This document shows, piece by piece, positions 7,735 to 15,253 of a stretch of DNA of 33,649 nucleotides. The first letter of the stretch is position 1, and every line of letters starts with the position of its first letter. This DNA comes from Clostridiales bacterium (GTDB lineage: Bacteria; Bacillota; Clostridia; Oscillospirales; Acutalibacteraceae): the NCBI GenBank assembly GCA_019415945.1, contig DXYF01000002.1, positions 1-33,649 of the forward strand, written 5' to 3'. The notes under the pieces were generated by a model. It did no database searches and had not been told where the DNA came from. It was given only the letters and a program-made list of their open reading frames with translations. The position numbers and the translations under genes are program-made.

Positions 7735-8095
7735 GAAGCTACGGACATTATGGAGCCCTGTTGTAAAGCTAAAGATTGACGGCTACGAGGTTTCGTTAGC
7801 ACTCAGGCAGGTTTCACAGTTTCGCAATGCTATTGTAGTTTATGTAAACGGTGAGTTCCGTGGAAAGTGGCTGACTGAGGATTGCGAAGAACGCAGAAGA
7901 TTTTTTCCTTGCAAGAAAAAGTGTCTTACAAACACTAACGAGCTTAAAAAAATAGGTATCCGTAGCAAGAAAGAAATTCAGAAATATAAGGAAATGGCTA
8001 CATGCAATGCGTATTCATCAGCTTGGACAAGCTTTAAGGCTATGAAAAAACACTTTGAAACAAACAACAAAAGTATAGAAATTTTGGAGGGATAA
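7703..8095 (+). CDS. Hypothetical early protein conserved-looking in Mu-like phages
   Basis: A 130-residue protein with ATG at 7703 behind AAAGGAGTGTTAAC; upstream in-frame codons overlap the preceding gene and lack a better site. The N-terminal half (MTNEQWNNVDKKLRTLWSPV, then VKLKIDGYEVSLALRQ) looks beta-rich. The C-terminal half is basic and helical, with a PCKKKCLT motif. No catalytic signature is visible. It overlaps the preceding gene by 32 bases. I recall similar proteins among Clostridial Mu-like phages but cannot name the family. Confidence 0.6.
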   Translation: MTNEQWNNVDKKLRTLWSPVVKLKIDGYEVSLALRQVSQFRNAIVVYVNGEFRGKWLTEDCEERRRFFPCKKKCLTNTNELKKIGIRSKKEIQKYKEMATCNAYSSAWTSFKAMKKHFETNNKSIEILEG

Positions 8096-8097
8096 TA

Positions 8098-8388
8098 ATG
8101 GTAAAAATTGATAGTAAGGGAAATGAACAGATTGCGAATGCTTTGGTTGAGAATGCAATAGAAAAAATCAAGAAAAGTCTTTCAAATAATCAACCTGTAT
8201 TTCTGGTTTTTGACAACCAAAGTATTATAAGCGGAAATACTATAGAAATATTAGCTACTGTCGGAGTTGGTTTAGATGTCTTGTTTTCCGATGTCCGGAA
8301 AATGATAGGTGTAGAAGCGGCAAATAAGTTGTTTGACAGCTTTATAAAAGCTATATCAGATGCCAGACAAAAAGCTCACGGGGATTAA
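8098..8388 (+). CDS. Hypothetical early protein
   Basis: A 96-residue protein with ATG two bases after the previous stop, preceded by TTTTGGAGGGATAATA. The central stretch (SGNTIEILATVGVGLDVLFSDV) is moderately hydrophobic but probably soluble; the rest is charged and helical. Function is not recognised. A perfect stem-loop overlaps its stop codon. Confidence 0.55.
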   Translation: MVKIDSKGNEQIANALVENAIEKIKKSLSNNQPVFLVFDNQSIISGNTIEILATVGVGLDVLFSDVRKMIGVEAANKLFDSFIKAISDARQKAHGD

Positions 8389-8396
8389 TTCCCCGT
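8378..8396 (+). promoter_or_regulatory. Perfect 7-bp stem-loop over a stop codon
   Basis: ACGGGGA (8378-8384) pairs with TCCCCGT (8390-8396) across TTAAT. The next bases, CCTTAATG, are not a T-tract, so this may be a weak terminator or an mRNA-processing hairpin between two early gene blocks. The rest of the gap to 8489 is slightly GC-richer and holds no ORF I can support. Confidence 0.35.
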
Positions 8397-8489
8397 CCTT
8401 AATGCAGCTCCACCCGGAACGGTCACAAGCCCGTGAAAATGCAGAGTGAGGACACACAATTTCAAATAATTTTCAGGAGGTAAAAAGCT

Positions 8490-8744
8490 ATGAAAACTTC
8501 AAAACGAATATGTAAAAACGGCTCGCTTACTCTGCCAAAGCAGATCAGAGCAGAAGCAGGATTGTTTCCGGGAAATGCTGTTAATATTGAAACTCATTGT
8601 GACGGCACGATAACTATCATACCAGCTGCACCTTGCTGCCGTTTCTGCGGCTCACCGGAACACCTCATTAATGCTGAAAACATTGTAATTTGCAAAGATT
8701 GTGCAACTAAAATTCTCGCAAAGGTGGATATTACAAATGACTGA
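8490..8744 (+). CDS. AbrB/MazE-fold protein with C-terminal zinc ribbon
   Basis: An 84-residue protein with ATG at 8490 behind TCAGGAGGTAAAAAGCT. Residues 7-46 match the swapped-hairpin AbrB/SpoVT fold (NGSLTLPKQIRAEAG, then TITIIP). Residues 48-77 carry CCRFCG and ICKDCA, two CxxC pairs that should hold one zinc. AbrB-fold proteins bind DNA as dimers or act as antitoxins, and no toxin partner is adjacent. It is probably an early or middle transcription regulator. The fold is clear; the target is unknown. Confidence 0.78.
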   Translation: MKTSKRICKNGSLTLPKQIRAEAGLFPGNAVNIETHCDGTITIIPAAPCCRFCGSPEHLINAENIVICKDCATKILAKVDITND

Positions 8745-9375
8745 TTTAAAAAACCAGATAGATGAGTTAACAACTATTAAAGCCAGTATGAGCAGGCTCA
8801 AGGAACGCAAGGAAAAGATAGAGGCTGAAATAATAAAGCAATGTTCCTTAGACCTTAAGAATACAAAGTATAAAAGCGTCCGATATAAAGGCTCATATTC
8901 GGAACTTGTTGCAGTTAATGCAGAAAGTCTCAAGGTTGTATATAACGCATTCTTGCCGACTGTCTTCGGAAAAGCTTATAAAGACGCTGTTACGGAGAAA
9001 ACCGAATATAGTTTGTCTGCTCCTGCAAAGAGAATGCTTGTCGGTTTGTATAAAGGGAACTTTGTGAAAACAACAGTAAAAGATGTTATCAGTCAAATAG
9101 CAGGTGTTTCAGATGACGAGCGTTCACAGTTGCATAAAAAATGCAAGGGGATCAACTATGATAAGGATGTTTCAAACATTCTAAAGTTTACTAATTTAAG
9201 CGAAAAAGATGCAAAAGAATATGCGTATTTGATTGCAGAAGCTGCCGTTTGGCAGGATTTTTGTAATCTCCTTGCACTTAACGGCATTTCTGATGAATCA
9301 GAGATTGATGAAATTCTTTTGAAAATTCAGTCTGCTTTTGTGGTCGAGGACAGCACAAAGATTTCTTTGATCTGA
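8737..9375 (+). CDS. Hypothetical protein with N-terminal coiled coil (Gam position)
   Basis: A 212-residue protein whose ATG overlaps the previous stop (ATGACTGA), with AAAGGTGG upstream. Residues 1-30 are a heptad-like coiled coil (LKNQIDELTTIKASMSRLKE). The rest is alpha-helical and charged with no recognisable active site. In Mu the DNA-end-protecting Gam protein sits in the same part of the early operon and also has a long helical hairpin. I see no Gam-specific motif, so this is only a positional suggestion. Confidence 0.55.
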   Translation: MTDLKNQIDELTTIKASMSRLKERKEKIEAEIIKQCSLDLKNTKYKSVRYKGSYSELVAVNAESLKVVYNAFLPTVFGKAYKDAVTEKTEYSLSAPAKRMLVGLYKGNFVKTTVKDVISQIAGVSDDERSQLHKKCKGINYDKDVSNILKFTNLSEKDAKEYAYLIAEAAVWQDFCNLLALNGISDESEIDEILLKIQSAFVVEDSTKISLI

Positions 9376-9385
9376 GGTGAATAAA

Positions 9386-9895
9386 TTGTTAAAGCCACAG
9401 CAAACACAAAGGATTTATGCTATGGGTGCAAGACTCGGACTTGTTGAAAGCGGCAATAAAAATGATCTGCTGCATGAACTTGTTTACGCTATCACAAATC
9501 GAACAAGTATAAGGGAACTATCGGAGCAAGAGTACAGACAAGTTGTAAGGGAACTTGCCGAACGCTTAAAACTGCAAAACCTCGAAGAGCCAATCCGCAA
9601 GCCTTATAAAACTAAAAAATATGAGGACAGCGGACGAGGTAAAATGTCAGACGGTCAAAGGCGTAAGGTGTGGAGGCTTATGTATCAGCTTGAAGAGCTT
9701 GATAAGCGACCGTCAACGGCAAAACTCGGCGATAGGCTATGCGGCATTATCAAAAAAGAGCTGCAAATTGACTGTACCTCAAAACAACCGTTTAGATGGC
9801 TGACATATGAGCAAGGCGTAAAACTGATTGAAAAGCTTAAAAAATATGTGACAAATGCCCAAAGGAAGGATGACGGTGGCAGAACAGAAAATTAG
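9386..9895 (+). CDS. GemA-like (Mu gp16, DUF1018) regulatory protein
   Basis: A 169-residue protein. TTG at 9386 is preferred because GAGGTGAATAAA sits upstream; GTG at 9377 is the alternative. The N-terminus, QTQRIYAMGARLGL, and the ISxREL segment resemble the DUF1018 repeat of Mu gp16 (GemA). The C-terminal half (MSDGQRRKVWRLMYQL, then WLTYEQGVKLIEKLK) is the second conserved block. GemA-type proteins change host gene expression and DNA supercoiling in Mu infection. It sits just before the Mor-like gene, as in Mu. Confidence 0.8.
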   Translation: MLKPQQTQRIYAMGARLGLVESGNKNDLLHELVYAITNRTSIRELSEQEYRQVVRELAERLKLQNLEEPIRKPYKTKKYEDSGRGKMSDGQRRKVWRLMYQLEELDKRPSTAKLGDRLCGIIKKELQIDCTSKQPFRWLTYEQGVKLIEKLKKYVTNAQRKDDGGRTEN

Positions 9896-10190
9896 AGTAC
9901 AAGACCTTTATGGTGTGCAGAGAGATATTGCCGAGGTTATCGGAATTGATAATTATATCGAGCTTACTAAAATTTTTGGCGGTGACAACATATACATTCA
10001 AAAATACAGCGAGGTTATTAAAATACAACGCAATGCCGAAATCCGAGCAAAATTTAACGGGTATAACTCGGAGGAACTTGCCAAAAAATACGATTTATCC
10101 GAAAGGTATATAAGGATGTTATGTGAGGATTTAATTGAAGATATGCGATCACGACCACCGAAAGGTCAGTTGAGTTTTTTTGATATGTAA
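9876..10190 (+). CDS. Mor/C-family transcription activator
   Basis: A 104-residue protein. GTG at 9876 has AAGGAAGG six bases upstream; ATG at 9870 is too close to that site and ATG at 9855 has none. The N-terminal half (LYGVQRDIAEVIGIDNYIELTKIFGGDNIYI) matches the Mor dimerisation domain with its conserved FGG-IYI. The C-terminal half is a helix-turn-helix (NSEELAKKYDLSERYIRMLCEDL). In Mu, Mor and C turn on middle and late promoters together with host sigma-70. Here it closes the early operon and is followed by a palindrome and a strong terminator. Confidence 0.9.
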   Translation: MAEQKIRVQDLYGVQRDIAEVIGIDNYIELTKIFGGDNIYIQKYSEVIKIQRNAEIRAKFNGYNSEELAKKYDLSERYIRMLCEDLIEDMRSRPPKGQLSFFDM

Positions 10191-10194
10191 TACA

Positions 10195-10232
10195 AAAGCT
10201 CGGAAATATTTCCTCTACGAAGAGATAGCTTT
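10195..10232. promoter_or_regulatory. Nested palindromes between mor-like gene and terminator
   Basis: AAAGCT (10195-10200) is complementary to AGCTTT (10227-10232). Between them lie the perfect 12-bp palindrome GGAAATATTTCC (10202-10213) and CTCT-ACGA-AGAG (10213-10224). It could be an activator binding dyad for the next transcription unit or a structured RNA leader. Confidence 0.4.
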
Positions 10233-10277
10233 ATAAGGTATTATTAAGTTACAGACTTGATAATACCTTATTTTTTT
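10233..10277 (+). terminator. Strong intrinsic terminator ending the early operon
   Basis: ATAAGGTATTATTAAGT (10233-10249) pairs over 17 bp (one G-T) with ACTTGATAATACCTTAT (10255-10271) around loop TACAG, followed by TTTTTT. It closes the early operon after the Mor-like gene. The next gene begins only 11 bases later. Confidence 0.88.
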
Positions 10278-10287
10278 GGAGTTATTT

Positions 10288-10614
10288 ATGAATTTTACTG
10301 CAGATACATGGTGGCTGTTTGGTTTGATTGTTATGGGGGCAATTGCAATAATTGGCTTTTTCTTAAAACGGACGATAAATCAGACCGACAGGCACGATAA
10401 GGAAATTAAAGAAATACAGTTGTCCTATGTAACTAAGGATGAGCTTAAGGATATTAAATCAGATTTAAACAAAAATGTTGAAAGGCTTCAGGCTGATGTT
10501 GACCTTATTAAGGAAAATTTTATTCCTAAAGCTGATTTTTACAGATTACAAACTCAATCAGATAAGAAGATTGATAAAATATACGATTTATTAATTAAAC
10601 GGGACGGAGGATAA
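10288..10614 (+). CDS. DUF2730-like membrane-anchored coiled-coil protein
   Basis: A 108-residue protein with ATG at 10288 behind TTGGAGTTATTT. One transmembrane helix at about 6-27 (WWLFGLIVMGAIAIIGFFL) is followed by a long charged coiled coil (HDKEIKEIQ, DELKDIKSDLNKNVERLQADV). This one-helix plus coiled-coil form and its position between mor and the gp27-like gene match the DUF2730 proteins of Mu-like phages. In Mu this block lies close to the lysis functions, so a spanin or holin accessory role has been suggested for relatives; that is inference here. Confidence 0.65.
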   Translation: MNFTADTWWLFGLIVMGAIAIIGFFLKRTINQTDRHDKEIKEIQLSYVTKDELKDIKSDLNKNVERLQADVDLIKENFIPKADFYRLQTQSDKKIDKIYDLLIKRDGG

Positions 10615-10618
10615 AATA

Positions 10619-10951
10619 ATGACACCAAACAAGGATGAGGCTATGAAAAAAATCAGAGCCGCTCGTTTTGTAAAAAACAATGGTGCTGTTATAAGAGCAA
10701 TTAATCTTTTGCGATATAAGTATGAACAACTCGCAGACGTGAAATATGCGCTTGACGATATAGAGGATGCAGACTATCTTGACAGTGTGAACTATTTATC
10801 AGAAAGCGGTTACATACGCTTAAGGCACGTAAAGACAAAACAGCCTGCAGAAATCGCCGATGTAGATTACAATGACATCGAAGCAAAATTAACCGCAAAA
10901 GGAATAGGACTTCTTGCCGGCAAAATATTTGATGAAATGGTTGAGGTGTAG
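10619..10951 (+). CDS. Winged-helix-like small protein of the Mu gp26 position
   Basis: A 110-residue protein with ATG behind GGACGGAGGATAAAATA. The sequence reads as a helical N-terminus followed by a winged-helix-like segment (DADYLDSVNYLSESGYIRLR, then DIEAKLTAKGIGLLAGK), resembling DNA-binding domains in which LTxxGxxLL follows the wing. It lies between a DUF2730-like and a DUF3486 gene, where Mu has gp26. The structural reading is by eye and the function is unknown. Confidence 0.55.
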   Translation: MTPNKDEAMKKIRAARFVKNNGAVIRAINLLRYKYEQLADVKYALDDIEDADYLDSVNYLSESGYIRLRHVKTKQPAEIADVDYNDIEAKLTAKGIGLLAGKIFDEMVEV

Positions 10952-10952
10952 T

Positions 10953-11513
10953 ATGAGCCGTAATCGCAGGGCGGTCGGAAAGATTGACAAGCTTCCGGCT
11001 GACCTTAAAGACACCGTTGACCAAATGCTTGTCAGTGGTCAGACGTATCGTGAGATTGTTTCTTACCTTGCAGACAACGGTGAAAAGCTTTCGCAGGCGG
11101 CGGTCAGCAGATATGCACAGCGTTTTCTCGCAAACGCTCAACAGCTGAGAATCGCACAGGAAAATTTCAGAATGATTCTAACAGAAACAGAACGCTATCC
11201 CGAGTTAGACCCGGCAGAAGCTATTTTGCGTATGGCTTCGCAGAAAGTGTTTGATGCAGTATCACAACTCGGAGAAACTGACCTCGAATGCATATCCCCC
11301 GAAAAGCTGTTGCGACAGGCTACGGCACTTTGCAGAGCAGTTGTATATAAGCGTAAAACTGATACGAATGTAAAATCAGACAAGTTGATTGCTCTTGAGG
11401 AAAATCAGAGCTTGCTTTATGAGACAATCAAAAAATCAAATCCGCGTCTTTATCAAGAACTTATGGATGAAATTAATAGGTTAAAGCAGCAGGCGAAGGA
11501 GGAAACAAGATGA
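10953..11513 (+). CDS. Mu gp27-like protein (DUF3486)
   Basis: A 186-residue protein with ATG at 10953 behind GAGGTGTAGT. It opens RNRRAVGKIDKLPADLKDTVDQML, very like the start of DUF3486 proteins, followed by a helix-turn-helix-like part (TYREIVSYLADNGEKLSQAAVSRYAQ). The C-terminus is a long helix. In Mu-like phages DUF3486 sits just upstream of the terminase genes and is thought to be the small-terminase/packaging-associated protein. Here a separate small terminase candidate exists at 12260, so the division of labour is unclear. Confidence 0.82.
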   Translation: MSRNRRAVGKIDKLPADLKDTVDQMLVSGQTYREIVSYLADNGEKLSQAAVSRYAQRFLANAQQLRIAQENFRMILTETERYPELDPAEAILRMASQKVFDAVSQLGETDLECISPEKLLRQATALCRAVVYKRKTDTNVKSDKLIALEENQSLLYETIKKSNPRLYQELMDEINRLKQQAKEETR

Positions 11514-12034
11514 TAAATAATCATAAATGGTATGTACTCCATGTAAAAACAGGAAGTGAGCTTGAAATTGCAAAGCGGCTCCGAAAAAGAGGCTTTTCAG
11601 CAGTCGTTCCCACTGAAGGCAGAGTTATCCGTCGGGGTGGAAAATGGGCACAGCAAATTTATATAGTTTTCACAGGCTATGTTTTTGTCTATATGGATTA
11701 TAACTGGTCAAAATACTACGCCATGAGCGGAATTTACGGTATTATAAAAATTCTCGGCGGAGGACAAAACCCAATTCCATTAGACAAAAACGAAGCAGAA
11801 TTTATCTTGAATCTCTCACAACTACTTGAAACTCCTTCCGTACTTAAATTTAAAGATGATAAAAGTTACGAGGTTTTAAGCGGTTTTTTAAAAGACTATA
11901 CCGATAAAATTGTAAATGTTGAACGCAGATACAAGAAAGCAACGGTCAGGGTTACCGTTGCAGGTGAAGAAAAAGAAATCAAGGTTTCTTTTATTGAAGA
12001 TACAGAACAAACGCCGGAACAGACAGAGGATTGA
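11510..12034 (+). CDS. NusG paralogue of the LoaP/RfaH type
   Basis: A 174-residue protein whose ATG overlaps the previous stop. Residues 5-95 form an NGN domain (KWYVLHVKTGSELEIAKRL, VFTGYVFVYMDY). Residues 115-165 form a KOW domain, with EVLSGFLKDYTDKIVNVERR and basic KKATVRV resembling the GPL...IVKIDRHKRKA block of LoaP. LoaP-type proteins are recruited by a leader RNA hairpin and make RNA polymerase read through terminators over long operons. The gene lies directly before a 225-base leader with a strong terminator in front of the packaging operon. It is therefore a good candidate for the phage late antiterminator. Confidence 0.88.
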   Translation: MINNHKWYVLHVKTGSELEIAKRLRKRGFSAVVPTEGRVIRRGGKWAQQIYIVFTGYVFVYMDYNWSKYYAMSGIYGIIKILGGGQNPIPLDKNEAEFILNLSQLLETPSVLKFKDDKSYEVLSGFLKDYTDKIVNVERRYKKATVRVTVAGEEKEIKVSFIEDTEQTPEQTED

Positions 12035-12259
12035 TTCGTCTCCGCTTGATGAAAGGCTGTTAAAGTTAATTACCGATAACAATAATTGTTAGCGGATGGC
12101 GAAGCTTTACATAAATTAGTTTAAAACAACGGCTTACTTCCTCCGAATCCCCATTTTATATTTCATCGTTTTTGACGTAAAATCCGCTGTTTTAATATAT
12201 CTTAAAACACCCTTTAAGCACCCTTAAAGGGTGTTTGATTTTTGAAAGCGAGGTGCAGA
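12035..12259 (+). promoter_or_regulatory. Late-operon leader with dyad, long-range stem and terminator
   Basis: This 225-base non-coding stretch separates the NusG-like gene from the terminase genes. It contains a perfect 15-bp palindrome, TAACAATAATTGTTA (12077-12091). It also has a potential long-range pairing of AGCGGAT (12091-12097) with ATCCGCT (12182-12188), and a strong terminator at 12205-12236. No ORF in it is supported. I do not see a clear sigma-70 promoter; an activator-dependent promoter around the palindrome is possible. Confidence 0.5.
12205..12241 (+). terminator. Intrinsic terminator inside the late leader
   Basis: AAACACCCTTTAA (12205-12217) pairs perfectly over 13 bp with TTAAAGGGTGTTT (12224-12236), loop GCACCC, followed by GATTTTT. 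It lies 19 bases before the small terminase start, so it would stop transcription entering the late operon unless read through. Confidence 0.82.
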
Positions 12260-12595
12260 ATGGACAAATTAACAAAGCTTGAGCAGTTGCTCAAGGACAC
12301 AAACACAAAGAAACAATTTGATATTGTTGAGGATTTAAAGTCTTTGGCACTTGCTTACGGAGTTGTTAAGTCAAAGGAATTTCACAAAAAACTTAATGCG
12401 TTAATTGATAAATACGAATCTGATGAGCTGACATCCGTCCGTGAAGCACTACTTAAAAAATGTCAAGCAGGCGATACGCAGGCTATAAGGCTCTATGCCG
12501 AATACTTTAAGCCAAATGTTGTTGTTGAAAACGATGACGGACTGATAGAAGCTCTTGCAGGAGCGGGCAAGGAGGCTTTTGCTGATGAGATTTAA
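12260..12595 (+). CDS. Probable terminase small subunit
   Basis: A 111-residue protein with ATG at 12260 behind AAGCGAGGTGCAGA. It is mainly helical. The C-terminal part, ALLKKCQAGDTQAIRLYAEYFKP, has the gd-x-A-x-k-LY-eyf pattern often found near the end of small terminases, and the gene overlaps the large subunit by 11 bases. The small subunit recognises phage DNA and regulates the large subunit during packaging. Assignment is mainly by position plus that motif. Confidence 0.7.
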   Translation: MDKLTKLEQLLKDTNTKKQFDIVEDLKSLALAYGVVKSKEFHKKLNALIDKYESDELTSVREALLKKCQAGDTQAIRLYAEYFKPNVVVENDDGLIEALAGAGKEAFADEI

Positions 12596-13835
12596 ACCAT
12601 TTTCAAAAAAGCAGCTTAAAGTCCTCAGTTGGTGGCAAGTTGACGGTATCAAAGATAAATACGATGCAATCATTGCTGACGGCTCTGTCCGTTCGGGCAA
12701 AACAGTCAGTATGAGTATATCGTTCCTTATCTGGGCAATGACGAATTTCAGCGACTGTAATTTTGCCATTTGCGGCAAGACTGTCGGTTCGTGCCGCAGA
12801 AACGTAATAAAGCCACTTATTAATATGATGAGCAGTCGTTATACCATAAAGGATAAACGAAGTGAAAACTTGCTTACAATCAGCAAGGACGGCAAAACAA
12901 ACAGCTTTTACATTTTTGGCGGTAAGGACGAAAGCTCACAGGACTTGATTCAGGGTGTTACGCTTGCCGGAATTTTATTCGATGAGGTCGCTCTGATGCC
13001 TCGTTCTTTTGTAGAACAAGGTCTTGCCCGTTGTTCAATCGAGGGTGCAAGGTTTTGGTTTAATTGCAATCCAGATAATCCTAATCATTGGTTTTACTGT
13101 GAATGGATTTTAAAGGCTAACGAAAAACATGCACTGCGGCTCAAATTTCTTATGGACGATAACCTAAGCCTGTCTGATAAAGTCAAACAGCGTTACTACA
13201 ACCTTTATGTTGGAACATTCTTCCGCCGTTTTATTCTCGGCGAATGGGTAATTGCCGAGGGGCTTGTTTATCAAGAATTTAACGACCACATAAAGGAAAA
13301 TCTTTGGAACGGCAAGGAAACCGACCTTAATGGAGAATGGTATATATCTGTAGATTACGGCACTATAAACCCTTGTTCAATGGGACTGTGGTGTGTTACC
13401 GGAAAAGAGGCTATCCGTGTAAAAGAATATTATTTTGACAGTCGAAAAGAGGGTTATCAGCGTACCGATGAAGAGCATTACTCTGAATTGGAAAAGCTCG
13501 CAGGTGACCATTACATAGAGGATATTGTAGTAGATCCTTCCGCTGCATCATTTAAGGAAACTATCCGCAGACACGGAAAATACTACACAAAGAATGCAAA
13601 AAATGATGTTATAAACGGCATCAGAACCACAAGTCAGATGCTTGCTATCGGGCTTGTCAAAATCGGTGCAGACTGCAAAGCTTCACAGGAGGAGTTTGGT
13701 ATGTACCGTTGGGATGATAAATCAGCTGAAGATAAAGTTGTTAAGGAAAACGACCACGCAATGGACGACACTCGTTATTTTTGCACTACTATCCTAAAAA
13801 GGAAATTTAAATATAAGGGGTGGAACACCGATTGA
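12585..13835 (+). CDS. Terminase large subunit
   Basis: A 416-residue protein. ATG at 12585 follows AAGGAGG with a 10-base gap and lies inside the end of the small subunit. The ATPase motor has Walker A GSVRSGKT (33-40) and Walker B ILFDEVAL with D133/E134. The RNase-H-like nuclease carries D257 (SVDYGT), D317 (VVDPSA) and the DHAMDDTRYF block (390-399). The layout is that of PBSX/SPP1-type terminases, which cut headful lengths. In a Mu-like element packaging would start near the left end and run into host DNA. Confidence 0.93.
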   Translation: MRFKPFSKKQLKVLSWWQVDGIKDKYDAIIADGSVRSGKTVSMSISFLIWAMTNFSDCNFAICGKTVGSCRRNVIKPLINMMSSRYTIKDKRSENLLTISKDGKTNSFYIFGGKDESSQDLIQGVTLAGILFDEVALMPRSFVEQGLARCSIEGARFWFNCNPDNPNHWFYCEWILKANEKHALRLKFLMDDNLSLSDKVKQRYYNLYVGTFFRRFILGEWVIAEGLVYQEFNDHIKENLWNGKETDLNGEWYISVDYGTINPCSMGLWCVTGKEAIRVKEYYFDSRKEGYQRTDEEHYSELEKLAGDHYIEDIVVDPSAASFKETIRRHGKYYTKNAKNDVINGIRTTSQMLAIGLVKIGADCKASQEEFGMYRWDDKSAEDKVVKENDHAMDDTRYFCTTILKRKFKYKGWNTD

Positions 13836-15253
13836 GAAAATCAAAAAGAACATTTATAATTTCAGACTGGCTGCGAAACCTCGCAAAAAAGCTGTTTCCT
13901 GAAGAAGTGAACGACAGTTACCTATATGAAAATATGGATGACGCCATGGAAGACTGGCTTGAGGTTTATCACGATGAGCCGTTCTGGAAAAAGGATTGTC
14001 ACGGCAAGACACTAAACCTTGGAGCTTCTGTCGCTTCGGAGTTTGCAAGATTAATTATGATTGAATTTCAATCCGAAATAACAGGTTCTACGCGAGCGGT
14101 CTTTTTGCAAAAACAATATGAACGCTTGAAAAATGTGCTTAGAATAAAGTTGGAAGCAGGCTGTGCAGTCGGGGGCATTATATTTAAACCCTATGTTAAA
14201 AACGGCGTTATTTTACCCGACTGCATAACGCAGGATAACTTTATCCCGATACACTACGATAGCGAGCGTATAACAGGTGCTATTTTCATTGACCAGCAAT
14301 GTAAAGGCGAATGGTATTATACCCGACTCGAAAAGCAGATCTACGAGTACGAAACTCGAACACACACAATCGAAAGTCACTTTTTTGTATCACGCTCATA
14401 TGATTCGCTTGGTAAAGAAATTGACTCAAAAGATTATGATGTCTGGAACGGTTTTGAACCGATTATACGCATTGAGGGTGTTGATCGTCCGCTTTTTGCG
14501 TTTTGGCGAGTGCCTTTTGCAAATCAGATTGACAAAGACAGTCCTCTTGGCGTATCTGTTTATAGCCGATCAGTAAAACAGCTTAAAGAGGCTGACCTGC
14601 AATGGGACAGATATTTATGGGAGTATAAAGGTGGAGAGCTTGCAATCCACGCAGGTGAAGAAACTTTGCGAAAAAGACCTTCCTCTGACGGTGAAAGTCA
14701 TGACAAATACGAAATGCCTGAAACACGAGAACGCCTGTTTCGGAAATTTAGCATATCAGCTGACGATGAAGGTAAAGCATTTTATAATGTATACACCCCA
14801 AACCTGCGTGACGAGGCTTATGCAAGAGGCTTAAACGAGATAAAAAGACAAATTGAGTTTAACTGCTCCCTTGCTTACGGTACTTTGTCAAATCCGCAAA
14901 ATGTAGATAAAACAGCGGAGGAAATCAAAGCTTCAAAGCAGCGAAGTTATACCGCTGTAAGCGATATGCAGACTTCTTTAGAAGCGGTGCTCGAAGATTA
15001 CATATATGCTTGTGATGTTATGACATCGGTTTGTAACCTTGCTCCACCCGGAGAATACGAAATCAGTTTCAATTGGGGTGACGGCGTATTAGAGGACAAG
15101 GACAAGGAGCAGGCTATACAGCTTAATGAAGTCAATAGCGGAGTGCGAAAGAAAACCGATTATCTTAAGTGGCGTTACGGTGTTGACGATGAACAAGCTC
15201 AGGAAATGTTACCCGACAGCAGCGGTTTGTTCGGTGAAGGCGGTGGCATTTAA
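13832..15253 (+). CDS. Portal protein (SPP1 gp6-like)
   Basis: A 473-residue protein. The TTG at 13832 overlaps the terminase stop and follows AAGGGGTG at good spacing; GTG at 13820 is inside that site. The N-terminal segment (EDWLEVYHDEPFWKKDC), the central block (FAFWRVPFANQIDKDSPLGVSVYS, KQLKEADLQWDRYLWE) and the C-terminal KTAEEIKASKQRSYTAVSDMQ are typical of the SPP1-type portal family. It forms the dodecameric ring at the head vertex that binds the terminase and later the connector. The gene is tightly coupled to its neighbours. Confidence 0.88.
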   Translation: MRKSKRTFIISDWLRNLAKKLFPEEVNDSYLYENMDDAMEDWLEVYHDEPFWKKDCHGKTLNLGASVASEFARLIMIEFQSEITGSTRAVFLQKQYERLKNVLRIKLEAGCAVGGIIFKPYVKNGVILPDCITQDNFIPIHYDSERITGAIFIDQQCKGEWYYTRLEKQIYEYETRTHTIESHFFVSRSYDSLGKEIDSKDYDVWNGFEPIIRIEGVDRPLFAFWRVPFANQIDKDSPLGVSVYSRSVKQLKEADLQWDRYLWEYKGGELAIHAGEETLRKRPSSDGESHDKYEMPETRERLFRKFSISADDEGKAFYNVYTPNLRDEAYARGLNEIKRQIEFNCSLAYGTLSNPQNVDKTAEEIKASKQRSYTAVSDMQTSLEAVLEDYIYACDVMTSVCNLAPPGEYEISFNWGDGVLEDKDKEQAIQLNEVNSGVRKKTDYLKWRYGVDDEQAQEMLPDSSGLFGEGGGI

